Shown piece by piece: positions 45,097 to 53,080 of a stretch of DNA of 64,000 bases. The first letter of the stretch is position 1; each line of letters opens with the position of its first letter. The stretch spans positions 186,001 through 250,000 of the forward strand of contig JABSPK010000005.1 of NCBI GenBank assembly GCA_013214065.1. The letters are read 5' to 3'. This DNA comes from Flavobacteriaceae bacterium. Lineage in GTDB: Bacteria; Bacteroidota; Bacteroidia; Flavobacteriales; Flavobacteriaceae. Under the pieces are notes generated by a model that was given only the letters and a program-made list of their open reading frames with translations, made no database searches and was not told the origin of the DNA. Both the position numbers and the translations under genes were made by a program.

Positions 45097-45872
45097 AGTA
45101 CGAGACTTGTATAACTAGTATGTTCGTTTTTAAAAAGGCCCAGGTTTCCGATCCGCACTTCCGAGACCCCCCGATGCAAGGCTTGGAAACAGTTATGGAG
45201 CTTGGGTAACATCCCATCGGCAAAGATACCTGCTGCTTTCAGGCTTTCATAAGAATCCGAATCGATTTTCGGTATGACCGAATCGGGATCTTCCATGCTG
45301 CGCAACACCCCGTTCCATTCAAAACAGTAGTTCAATACCACATCGAAGTATTCACTAAGACTGATGGCGAGTTCGGCAGCGATGGTATCGGCATTGGTGT
45401 TGAGCAATTGGCCTTGTCCGTCATGGGTCAAGGCACAGAACACCGGAGTGAGTCCGGCTGTCAATATGGTGTTGAGCATCGGGGCGTTGACCCTGTTTAC
45501 ATCACCAGCGAAACCGTAATCCACCTCCTTCACCGGCCGTTTGTGGGCCATAATACTGTTGGCATCGGCCCCGCTCATTCCCAAGGCATTAACCCCTAAC
45601 GCCTGTAGTTTGGCGACTAGGTTTTTATTGACCAATCCGCCATAAACCATGGTGACTACCTCCAAGGTGGGGGCATCGGTCACCCTTCTTCCTTGGGTCA
45701 TTACCGGGGTGATGTCCAATTGTTCCAAAACGGAGGAAGCCTTTTTACCCCCTCCATGAACGATGATCTTCGGCCCATGAAGTGCGGCGATCCCTTTCAG
45801 AAATGGCATGAGCTGCCCTTCGTTTTCGATAAGGTTGCCCCCGATTTTTAAGATGTTGAGTCGTGGTTTCAT
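45093..45872 (-). CDS. argB: N-acetylglutamate (N-acylglutamate) kinase
   Basis: A 259-residue amino acid kinase, second step of arginine synthesis. The N-terminus LNILKIGGNLIENEG and IIVHGGGKKASSVLE form the phosphate-binding region; TQGRRVTDAPTLEVVTMVYG and the GMSGADANSI loop contact the acyl-glutamate. The short length, without an N-terminal arginine-sensing helix, suggests that it is not inhibited through the hexameric arginine mechanism. It overlaps argE by 4 bp and follows argF' by 4 bp. Confidence 0.94.
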   Translation of the reverse strand: MKPRLNILKIGGNLIENEGQLMPFLKGIAALHGPKIIVHGGGKKASSVLEQLDITPVMTQGRRVTDAPTLEVVTMVYGGLVNKNLVAKLQALGVNALGMSGADANSIMAHKRPVKEVDYGFAGDVNRVNAPMLNTILTAGLTPVFCALTHDGQGQLLNTNADTIAAELAISLSEYFDVVLNYCFEWNGVLRSMEDPDSVIPKIDSDSYESLKAAGIFADGMLPKLHNCFQALHRGVSEVRIGNLGLFKNEHTSYTSLVL

Positions 45873-45876
45873 CGTG

Positions 45877-46812
45877 TCAGTGTTCCAATAACCGTTTCAA
45901 AACGTATTGTGCCGCATAGGTCCTATTATTGGCTTGTTCAATGACCAAGCTTTGAGGCCCGTCCAACACCGCATCTTCGACGACAACGTTACGTCGCACA
46001 GGCAGACAGTGCATGAATTGCGCCTCTCCCAGATTTTTTTGGGTCATCATCCACTTTGGGTCTTGTGACAGCACCTTTCCATAGTCGGTGTACGAGCTCC
46101 AATTTTTGACGTAAACAAAATTCGCATTTTCCAGGGCTTTTTCCTGCTCGTAAACGATTTTGCACCCTTTTGTGATTTTTGGATCCAACTCATATCCTTT
46201 TGGGTGGGTAATTATGAATTCCGCCTGTTGTGATTGCATCATGGTGACAAAGGAATTCGCCACGGCATGGGGCAATGCCCTTGGGTGCGGGGCCCAAGAG
46301 AGGACCACTTTCGGTCGGGTGTTTTGTTGGTGTTCGGCCATGGTTATGGCATCGGCCAAGGCCTGTAGTGGGTGGGCTATCGAACTTTCCATATTTACGA
46401 TCGGCACCTTGGCATGGGCTTTAAATCCATTCAAGACCATTTCTGCCTCATCGCTTGCTTTGTCGACCAAACCGGCGAAGGCCCTTATGGCGATGATATC
46501 GGCGTATTGCGATACCACTTGTGCGGCTTCTTTGATGTGTTCGGCCTTACCACCGTCCATGATGGTTCCGTCTTCATATTCCAGTTGCCAACCTTCGCTT
46601 CCAAAATTCATGATCATCACCTGTAGTCCCAATTGCTGGGCCGCTTTTTGGGTGCTTAAACGTGTTCGGAGGCTGTTGTTGAAGAACAAGAGACAGATGG
46701 TTTTCCCGCTTCCCAATGCCTGATGGGACATTGGGTCTTTTTTAAGGGCGATCGCTTCTGAAACAGCCTGTTTCAAGTCACCCAAATCGTAAATCGAAAG
46801 GTAGTGTTTCAT
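45877..46812 (-). CDS. argF': N-acyl-L-ornithine carbamoyltransferase, Bacteroidota (succinylornithine) type
   Basis: A 311-residue transcarbamylase of the variant group that uses N-succinyl- or N-acetyl-ornithine instead of ornithine. The carbamoyl-phosphate motif reads FFNNSLRTRLST instead of FxxxSTRTR, and the WAPHPRALPHAVANSF and HCLPVRRN segments match the N-succinylornithine transcarbamylase described from Bacteroides fragilis. Residue 90, reported as Pro in the succinyl enzyme and Glu in the acetyl enzyme (position from memory), is Ala here (MDGGKAEHIKEA). Substrate preference is therefore not certain. It overlaps argD by 4 bp. Confidence 0.9.
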   Translation of the reverse strand: MKHYLSIYDLGDLKQAVSEAIALKKDPMSHQALGSGKTICLLFFNNSLRTRLSTQKAAQQLGLQVMIMNFGSEGWQLEYEDGTIMDGGKAEHIKEAAQVVSQYADIIAIRAFAGLVDKASDEAEMVLNGFKAHAKVPIVNMESSIAHPLQALADAITMAEHQQNTRPKVVLSWAPHPRALPHAVANSFVTMMQSQQAEFIITHPKGYELDPKITKGCKIVYEQEKALENANFVYVKNWSSYTDYGKVLSQDPKWMMTQKNLGEAQFMHCLPVRRNVVVEDAVLDGPQSLVIEQANNRTYAAQYVLKRLLEH

Positions 46813-47936
46813 GATAAGGTATTTTTCAGTCCATTGAAAAAGGTATCGATTTCGGTTTCGGTGATGTTCAAGGCAGGTAAGAACCGTAGTAATTTTTTAT
46901 TCGCCGATCCCCCGGTGAACATCCGTTGTTTATGGATGAGCGCCTTTCGCAGCTCGGCCACCTCGAAATCGAATTCCAATCCCAACATCAAGCCGCGTCC
47001 TTTGACTTTGGTCACTTCCGGTATTTCTTGGGCCTTCGCTATAAAATAAGTACCCATCTTAGCGGCCTGAGCAACCAGTCCCTCTTCTTGAATTACCTCG
47101 AGAACGGCTAGGGTCGCGGCGCAAGCCAAATGATTGCCTCCGAAAGTGGTACCCAAGAGCCCGTAAGAAGCCTTCAAGGAATTATGTATGAGCACTCCCC
47201 CGACCGGGAAGCCGTTGCCCATACCCTTGGCTATCGAAATGATGCCCGGCTCGACCCCATGATGTTGAAACGCGAAAAAACGACCGCTTCTTCCAAAGCC
47301 CGATTGTACTTCATCAGCGATCAAGACCACTTGATGTCGCTGGCACTGTTCGGCAACATAGGCATAAAATTCCGTGGTGGGTTCGTCCAAACCGCCGACC
47401 CCTTGAATGGCTTCGAGAATGACCGCACAATGTTCGTTTTTCGCAATACATCGTTCAAATGAGGCAAAATCGTTCAATGGCAAGAAATCTACTTGTTGTT
47501 GTTGGTTCAAGGGAGCATTGATCCTCGGATTATCGGTAGTTGCAACCGCTGCCGATGTACGCCCGTGAAAGCTGTTATAAAAAGCGATAACCTTGGCTTT
47601 GCCGGTATGGAAAGAAGCCAGTTTTAAGGCATTTTCATTCGCCTCGGCCCCAGAATTGCATAAAAACAGTTGGTAGTCTTCGCATCCGGAAGCCGCACCG
47701 AGGACTTCGCCCAATTGTTGCTGTAAAGGATTTTGTACCGAGTTGCTGTAGAAACCGATCCGGTCCAATTGGTCTTTGAGTCGTTTTACGTAATGCGGAT
47801 GTCCATGTCCGATTGAGATCACGGCATGCCCACCATAAAAATCGAGGTAGTCATTGCCCTGGTCATCGGTGACGGTCATCCCTTTTGCGGTGACCGGGGT
47901 AACATCATAAAGTGGATATACATCGAAGAGTTTCAT
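46809..47936 (-). CDS. argD: Acetylornithine/succinylornithine aminotransferase
   Basis: A 375-residue class III PLP aminotransferase. It has LDFYGGHAVISIGHGHPHYV at the N-terminus, FLCNSGAEANENALKLA for phosphate binding, FHGRTSAAVA, the cofactor Asp in LIADEVQSGFGRSG and the Schiff-base Lys in SIAKGMGNGFPVGG. It converts N-acylglutamate semialdehyde to N-acylornithine. It overlaps proC by 1 bp and argF' by 4 bp, in an evidently coupled operon. Confidence 0.94.
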   Translation of the reverse strand: MKLFDVYPLYDVTPVTAKGMTVTDDQGNDYLDFYGGHAVISIGHGHPHYVKRLKDQLDRIGFYSNSVQNPLQQQLGEVLGAASGCEDYQLFLCNSGAEANENALKLASFHTGKAKVIAFYNSFHGRTSAAVATTDNPRINAPLNQQQQVDFLPLNDFASFERCIAKNEHCAVILEAIQGVGGLDEPTTEFYAYVAEQCQRHQVVLIADEVQSGFGRSGRFFAFQHHGVEPGIISIAKGMGNGFPVGGVLIHNSLKASYGLLGTTFGGNHLACAATLAVLEVIQEEGLVAQAAKMGTYFIAKAQEIPEVTKVKGRGLMLGLEFDFEVAELRKALIHKQRMFTGGSANKKLLRFLPALNITETEIDTFFNGLKNTLS

Positions 47937-48733
47937 CAGGCGTCTTTTTTGATGTCGTTGATTTTTTTGAAAGAGGTCACGATACCTTGAATAAGGGAAG
48001 AGCTCAACCCTTGGTGCTCCATTTCGTTCAAGCCTTCAATGGTACATCCCTTCGGTGTGGTCACACGATCGATTTCCTCTTCGGGATGGCTCCCTGATTC
48101 GATCAAAAGGCTTGCCGCACCATTGCAGGTGTGCATGGCCAATTCTTGGGCTTCTTTGGCATCGAAGCCGAGTTGGATGGCGCCTTGGGTCGTGGCACGG
48201 ATGAGGCGCATCCAAAAAGCTACGCCACTGGCACAGATGACCGTGGCGGCCTGCATCTGCTCTTCCGGTATTTCAAGCGAATGCCCCATTCGGTTGAAAA
48301 TGGCCTTGGCCAGATCAATGCGCTTGGCTCCAAGAACGTTCGCGCAGATACAGGTCATGCTCTTACCCACCGAGATCGCAGTGTTCGGCATGCTTCTGAT
48401 GACATAATTATCGGCCCCGATGATCGCCTCGATTTTGGCGATGCTAAAACCGGTAATCGTACTGATGACCACATGTTTTTCGGTCAATAGGTCTTTGATA
48501 TCATACAAAATGGCTTCGAAATGACCCGGTTGCACGGCGAATATCAAAATGTCCGATTCCGAAACGGCCGCTCTGTTATCGGCGGTAACCGTGACATTGC
48601 CGTATTTTTCAAAATGGGCGATTTGTTTTGTATTCCGTTTGGTCAGGTACATGCTGGTCGCCCCATTGCTATGCAATATTCCTTTAGCAATACTAAGGCC
48701 CAGATTTCCCGCTCCGATGATGGCTACTTTCAT
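47936..48733 (-). CDS. proC: Pyrroline-5-carboxylate reductase
   Basis: A 265-residue NAD(P)H-dependent reductase, last step of proline synthesis. The Rossmann motif VAIIGAGNLGLSIAKGIL is at the N-terminus; VIRSMPNTAISVGKSMT and GVAFWMRLIRATTQGAIQLG in the dimer domain are diagnostic, with DRVTTPKGCTIEGL at the C-terminus. Its position between argC and argD is a known flavobacterial arrangement and ties proline to arginine and ornithine synthesis. It lies 10 bp after argC. Confidence 0.94.
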   Translation of the reverse strand: MKVAIIGAGNLGLSIAKGILHSNGATSMYLTKRNTKQIAHFEKYGNVTVTADNRAAVSESDILIFAVQPGHFEAILYDIKDLLTEKHVVISTITGFSIAKIEAIIGADNYVIRSMPNTAISVGKSMTCICANVLGAKRIDLAKAIFNRMGHSLEIPEEQMQAATVICASGVAFWMRLIRATTQGAIQLGFDAKEAQELAMHTCNGAASLLIESGSHPEEEIDRVTTPKGCTIEGLNEMEHQGLSSSLIQGIVTSFKKINDIKKDA

Positions 48734-48743
48734 AAGTTCTTTT

Positions 48744-49718
48744 TTAAAAAACGCCTGCTTTTAGTTGAAGGCCCAAGGTTTCCTCAAGGCCGAAAATCAA
48801 ATTCATATTCTGTACGGCCTGACCTGAAGCCCCTTTTAAGAGGTTGTCGATGGCCGAGGTGACCAAGAGCAGTTCTTCATGCTGGTGGATATGAATATGG
48901 CACTGGTTGGTATTGACCACTTGCTTCAGGTGAATGGGTTCTTCACTTACATGGGTGAACGCGGCATGGCCATAAAACGTTCTGTAGAGGTCGCGCACTG
49001 TTTCGATGGTGCCATTAAAATGGGTATAGGCCGTTGCTAAAATACCTCGGGTAAAATTGCCTCGATTCGGAAGGAACAGGAGTTTCCCTATGGGGTTGCC
49101 AAAGGATTCCAAACTTTCCCCGATTTCCCCTAAATGTTGATGGGTGAAGGGCTTGTACCAGCTTATGTTGTTGTTGCGCCAACTAAAATGCCCCGTTGCA
49201 CTCGGGCTAATACCCGCCCCGGTGCTGCCCGTCGTGGCGTTGACGTGTACTTCGTTTTGTAGCAGTCCCGCTTCGGCCAATGGTAACAAGGCCAATTCGA
49301 TGGCCGTCGCAAAACAACCGGGATTGGCAATGGTGTCTGCACTTTCGATTCGGTTCCGGTTCAATTCGGGCAAGCCGTATACGAATTCACGGTCCTTCCA
49401 TGTCGCATCACCTGCCAATCTAAAATCGTTGCTCAGGTCGATGATTTTTGTGGATGTGGAAAATGCGTGTTCATTTAGGAATTTGGTCGAATTACCATGG
49501 CCCAAACACAAGAAAACCACGTCTACGGAAGTATTGACCGTATCTGAAAATTCCAATACCGTTTGGCCCAATAGATCAGGGTGTGCACTGGTTAGGGGTT
49601 TTCCTGCCTTGGTGGTACTAAATACGAAGTCGATGGTGAGCGCCGGATGCTGAAGCAACAACCGGATGAGTTCGCCCCCGGTATACCCTGATCCCCCTAT
49701 GATGCCTGCTTTAATCAT
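48744..49718 (-). CDS. argC: N-acetyl-gamma-glutamyl-phosphate reductase
   Basis: A 324-residue semialdehyde dehydrogenase-type enzyme, third step of arginine synthesis. The N-terminus AGIIGGSGYTGGELIRLLLQ is the NADP site with the ArgC-specific SGYTG, and ANPGCFATAIELALLPL holds the catalytic Cys. The middle contains NATTGSTGAGISPSATGHFS and the conserved HQHLGEI. It overlaps argG by 8 bp. Confidence 0.95.
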   Translation of the reverse strand: MIKAGIIGGSGYTGGELIRLLLQHPALTIDFVFSTTKAGKPLTSAHPDLLGQTVLEFSDTVNTSVDVVFLCLGHGNSTKFLNEHAFSTSTKIIDLSNDFRLAGDATWKDREFVYGLPELNRNRIESADTIANPGCFATAIELALLPLAEAGLLQNEVHVNATTGSTGAGISPSATGHFSWRNNNISWYKPFTHQHLGEIGESLESFGNPIGKLLFLPNRGNFTRGILATAYTHFNGTIETVRDLYRTFYGHAAFTHVSEEPIHLKQVVNTNQCHIHIHQHEELLLVTSAIDNLLKGASGQAVQNMNLIFGLEETLGLQLKAGVF

Positions 49719-50901
49719 GGTCTTGGTTTACATGGTTCGCGATTTTCCCTGAATTGGATAAGATCTTGATAAAGCCTTTGGCATCATCGGCAGACCATCC
49801 TTTGTTCATCTCCCCGTAACTGCCGAACGAAGCGTTCATTAAATCGTGGGGAGAGGCGATACCGTTGAGGTCGAATCGGTAAGGGTGCAAGGTCACGAAA
49901 ACATCACCGCTCACGTTCCGTTGCGTATCCGACAAAAAGGCCTCGATATTCCGCATCACCTCATCGAGATAGTTGCCTTCATGCAGGAGCATCCCATAAA
50001 AGTTCGCCAATTGTTCTTTTTGGTATTGCTGCCATTTGCTCAGCGTGTGTTTTTCCAAAAGATGGTGCGCTTTCAATATGATCAAAGGTGCCGCCGCTTC
50101 GAAACCGACACGTCCTTTGATACCGATGATGGTGTCCCCAACATGGATATCCCTTCCAATAGCGTATTTAGAGGCTATCGCTTGTAGCTTTTCGATGTTG
50201 GTGACCGCCTTGTCGGCGATACCGTCCAATGCAACCAGCTCCCCTTTTTCGAAGGTCAACTTGACTTCTTTCGGCAGTTTGTTTTCAAGCTGACTGGGGT
50301 AAGCCGATTCGGGAAGTGGAAGGTGGGAAGTCAGCGTCTCGTCTCCGCCTACCGAAGTACCCCATAACCCCCGGTTGATCGAGTACTTCGCTTTCTCCCA
50401 TGGATAGTCGATACCCTCGGCTTGGAGGTACGCTATTTCCGCTTCGCGTGAGAGTTTATGGTCACGGATCGGGGTGATGATCTCGATTTCCGGGGCCAAG
50501 GTCTGGAAGATCATATCGAACCGCACTTGATCGTTTCCGGCTCCGGTGCTTCCGTGGGCAATGTACTGGGCTCCGATTTTTTTGGCATGGGTTACGATTT
50601 CTACCGCCTGCACGATCCGTTCGGCGCTGACTGAAAGGGGGTAGCTGTTATTTCGGAGCACATTACCGAAGATGAGGTATTTGACTACTTTGTCATAAAA
50701 GGATTGCACGGCGTCCAAAGAGGTATAGCTGCTGGCCCCTAAGGTCAAGGCTTTTTCTTTGATGGCTTCGATTTCCGCAGCGGAGAATCCGCCGGTATTC
50801 ACGCTTACCGCGTGTACCTCGTAGCCTTTCTCCTGCGAAAGGTATTTGGCGCAATAGGAGGTGTCAAGTCCACCACTATAGGCTAGAACCAGTTTTTTCA
50901 T
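49711..50901 (-). CDS. argG: Argininosuccinate synthase
   Basis: A 396-residue ATP-dependent ligase that joins citrulline and aspartate. The pyrophosphatase loop LAYSGGLDTSYCAKYL is at the N-terminus; IAHGSTGAGNDQVRFD and WEKAKYSINRGLWGTSVGG further identify it. It is the second gene of the operon, overlapping the GNAT gene by 26 bp and argC by 8 bp, so all these genes are translated from one message. Confidence 0.96.
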   Translation of the reverse strand: MKKLVLAYSGGLDTSYCAKYLSQEKGYEVHAVSVNTGGFSAAEIEAIKEKALTLGASSYTSLDAVQSFYDKVVKYLIFGNVLRNNSYPLSVSAERIVQAVEIVTHAKKIGAQYIAHGSTGAGNDQVRFDMIFQTLAPEIEIITPIRDHKLSREAEIAYLQAEGIDYPWEKAKYSINRGLWGTSVGGDETLTSHLPLPESAYPSQLENKLPKEVKLTFEKGELVALDGIADKAVTNIEKLQAIASKYAIGRDIHVGDTIIGIKGRVGFEAAAPLIILKAHHLLEKHTLSKWQQYQKEQLANFYGMLLHEGNYLDEVMRNIEAFLSDTQRNVSGDVFVTLHPYRFDLNGIASPHDLMNASFGSYGEMNKGWSADDAKGFIKILSNSGKIANHVNQDHD

Positions 50902-51508
50902 TGGTTTTTTTCTTTAAGAATAATTGTTCTTTAATGCTTTTCAGGCGCTTGAAGGCCTTGTTATTGAGTTTCTTAGGTTGCTCTTCGGTAGCGGGATCAT
51001 ATAGCATCCCGGTACACAGGCACATTTTTCGTTCCGTCCGGGTGAGGATGTCGAAGTTTTTGCAGGTCTGGCAGCCTTTCCAAAAATCGGGATCGTCGGT
51101 CAATTCGGAAAAAGTCACGGGCCGATAGCCAAGGCCGTAATTCATCTTCATAACGGCCAAGCCCGTAGTGATCCCAAATATTTTAGCGTCTGGGAATTTT
51201 TCTCGAGACAGTTCGAAAATCCGTTTTTTGATCTGCTTGGCCAAACCCAAACCTCGGTAGTCTGGGTGCACGATAAGGCCTGAATTGGCTACGAAGTCCT
51301 TTTGACCCCAGACCTCGATGTAACAAAAGCCGGCGAATTTCTCACCATCAAGCGCGATGATGGCATTGCCGTTCTGTAAACGTTGTACGATATACTCCGG
51401 CGTACGTTGTGCGATACCGGTACCCCTGACCTTGGCCGAATCGGTAATGGTATCACTGATGACCTGGGCGTACTTATAATGTGATTCGTTAGCAACAAGT
51501 ATTTGCAT
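50876..51508 (-). CDS. GNAT family N-acyltransferase, candidate N-acylglutamate synthase
   Basis: A 210-residue GNAT protein, first gene of the arginine operon. The acyl-CoA site is V80-HPDYRGLGLAKQI (R85-G88), followed by GITTGLAVMKMNYGLGYRPV. After the GNAT core come four Cys, C146, C149 (CQTC) and C163, C165 (CLC), which could hold a zinc ion; the last 40 residues are very basic. The operon has no other argA or argJ, so this is the best candidate for making N-acetyl- or N-succinylglutamate. That assignment is inference from context; the family and the Cys are seen directly. Confidence 0.85.
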   Translation of the reverse strand: MQILVANESHYKYAQVISDTITDSAKVRGTGIAQRTPEYIVQRLQNGNAIIALDGEKFAGFCYIEVWGQKDFVANSGLIVHPDYRGLGLAKQIKKRIFELSREKFPDAKIFGITTGLAVMKMNYGLGYRPVTFSELTDDPDFWKGCQTCKNFDILTRTERKMCLCTGMLYDPATEEQPKKLNNKAFKRLKSIKEQLFLKKKTNEKTGSSL

Positions 51509-51690
51509 TGCTATGGCTTAAAATGGAAAAAACGTTGGAAACTCTCTTTGGAAGGGGGAATGGACTCACCTAATCCCCATAGTTAGCGCGCACCCTTACG
51601 GGCGACGGCGCACGACAAACGGACGTACAGGGGCAGGAGTGCCCAAAACAGAGAATATGTAAGTGTGTCCGTTCATATGAGGTAAATGTA
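51509..51690 (-). promoter_or_regulatory. Leader region of the arginine operon with hairpins and a -7 candidate
   Basis: A candidate -7 element, TACATTTA on the minus strand (51683-51690), is followed by an untranslated leader of about 175 nt before the GNAT start. The middle is GC-rich and can fold: GGGCA-N4-TGCCC (51631-51644), GCGC-N-CCC-N4-GGG-N-GCGC (about 51587-51612) and GGGGA-N14-TCCCC (about 51555-51578). Three stems in a short stretch suggest a regulatory RNA or attenuator controlling the operon. I do not recognise a named RNA family and see no leader peptide rich in Arg. Confidence 0.4.
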
Positions 51691-51721
51691 CAAATTTCTG
51701 AAAACGGGCCGCGGTTTCCCC

Positions 51722-53074
51722 TTACTTTTTACGAATCAGGCCTAAATTGTTATGATTTTTGTGGATTTCATAACTCAAATACCCAAATACGGCAAGATAT
51801 TCAAGCCCCAATAGCCAGAGGTTTTCCTTGAAATCAGTTTGCGAATAGGCGTAATAGCTCAACATTACGGTAGCTGTCCACACCATAACGACCCGATATT
51901 TGGTGAACAGACCCAAAAACAACAAGAACACCAAGTACCACGGGTGAACGGTTGAGGAAAGGGCATAGTAAAGCCCTAAAATGAGGAACATTGATCCGAA
52001 AATCGCTTTTAGGTCACGGTGGGGTTTGAAAAATGTGAGCAACGCCACGACCAAAGGGATGTAAAGTTTGAGTAAAAAACCATATTCTTTGATTAATACC
52101 CAAGGTTTGACCTCATAGCGTATCAGGGCGATTTTTTTGACCAGATTATAAATACCCGCGTTGAATTCGAAATTGGAAAACCACAGGCCTATGGTCTGCC
52201 CATAGTGCTCGGCCAGGCTAGGACTATAGAAAGGAAGCACCATAACCGAACCACCAATACCTACCATGGTATAAAACGCCATGCTTTTCTTAAATCCGAG
52301 ATAGGGGAGAAAGAGCGGTAAGAACAAGATCGGGACCAGTTTCAGAAAGATGGAGGCCGCATATACGGGCCCGGCAAACCAAAGTTTTCCTTTAGCGACG
52401 AGATACATGGCCCAAACAAAGAAAAATAGCATTACCCCTTCAAAATGGAGATTGCCCGTCAACTCAATGACCACCAGCGGGTTAAGGAAATACCAAAAAA
52501 CCATCCCTTCGTCCATTTCAAGATGGGCTAGCAATTTCTTCCCGAACAATACGATGCCAAGATCTGCCAAAATAATGCAGATGCGCATCCATACCACTCC
52601 CGCCAGGGTAGAACCCATGCCCAAGAAAGCGCTCAAGGCGAAGAGCAGTTGGTTCATCGGAGGGTAGTTGCTGTAGTGCCGTGCACTCAAGGCACCCATA
52701 CCTTGATGGAGTTCATTCGCGTTGGGTAGGCTGAAATTCGGATCGACCAACAATTCATCGGGAGTAAACGAATAGGGGTTCATGCCTTGGGCGATGAGTT
52801 CACCATCCCATAGAAACCGGTAAAAATCTTGTGAAAGGTTGGGTTCGGTCCAGAGAAAAACCAGTCGAATCAGTACCCCTGCAACCAACAGGAATTTGAA
52901 ATTCCAAGCCTGTAACCGGACCAGTTTGATATAAAGGAAAAAGAGGGCGCCGTAGAGCGAAATCAGTTTTGGGAAGTCCTCACGCTGTAAATCAAATGCG
53001 AAAACCCCATAGAACACCAAACTCCCCAAAAACAATAGGATGGGGATTCTGTGCAGTTTCCAGTATGCGAACAT
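51722..53074 (-). CDS. GT-C fold membrane glycosyltransferase (MptB/PIG-M/GT87-like)
   Basis: A 450-residue protein with about ten to twelve TM helices. The first large loop carries SQDFYRFLWDGELIAQGMNP (D83 as the likely catalytic acid), the pattern of polyprenyl-phosphate-mannose-dependent GT-C mannosyltransferases. It would transfer a sugar from a prenyl-phosphate donor on the outer face of the inner membrane. It lies 6 bp after the CslA-like gene and closes the six-gene unit. A DPM1-like synthase two genes upstream could provide the donor. The sugar is not proven. Confidence 0.8.
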   Translation of the reverse strand: MFAYWKLHRIPILLFLGSLVFYGVFAFDLQREDFPKLISLYGALFFLYIKLVRLQAWNFKFLLVAGVLIRLVFLWTEPNLSQDFYRFLWDGELIAQGMNPYSFTPDELLVDPNFSLPNANELHQGMGALSARHYSNYPPMNQLLFALSAFLGMGSTLAGVVWMRICIILADLGIVLFGKKLLAHLEMDEGMVFWYFLNPLVVIELTGNLHFEGVMLFFFVWAMYLVAKGKLWFAGPVYAASIFLKLVPILFLPLFLPYLGFKKSMAFYTMVGIGGSVMVLPFYSPSLAEHYGQTIGLWFSNFEFNAGIYNLVKKIALIRYEVKPWVLIKEYGFLLKLYIPLVVALLTFFKPHRDLKAIFGSMFLILGLYYALSSTVHPWYLVFLLFLGLFTKYRVVMVWTATVMLSYYAYSQTDFKENLWLLGLEYLAVFGYLSYEIHKNHNNLGLIRKK

Positions 53075-53080
53075 CTTGAA

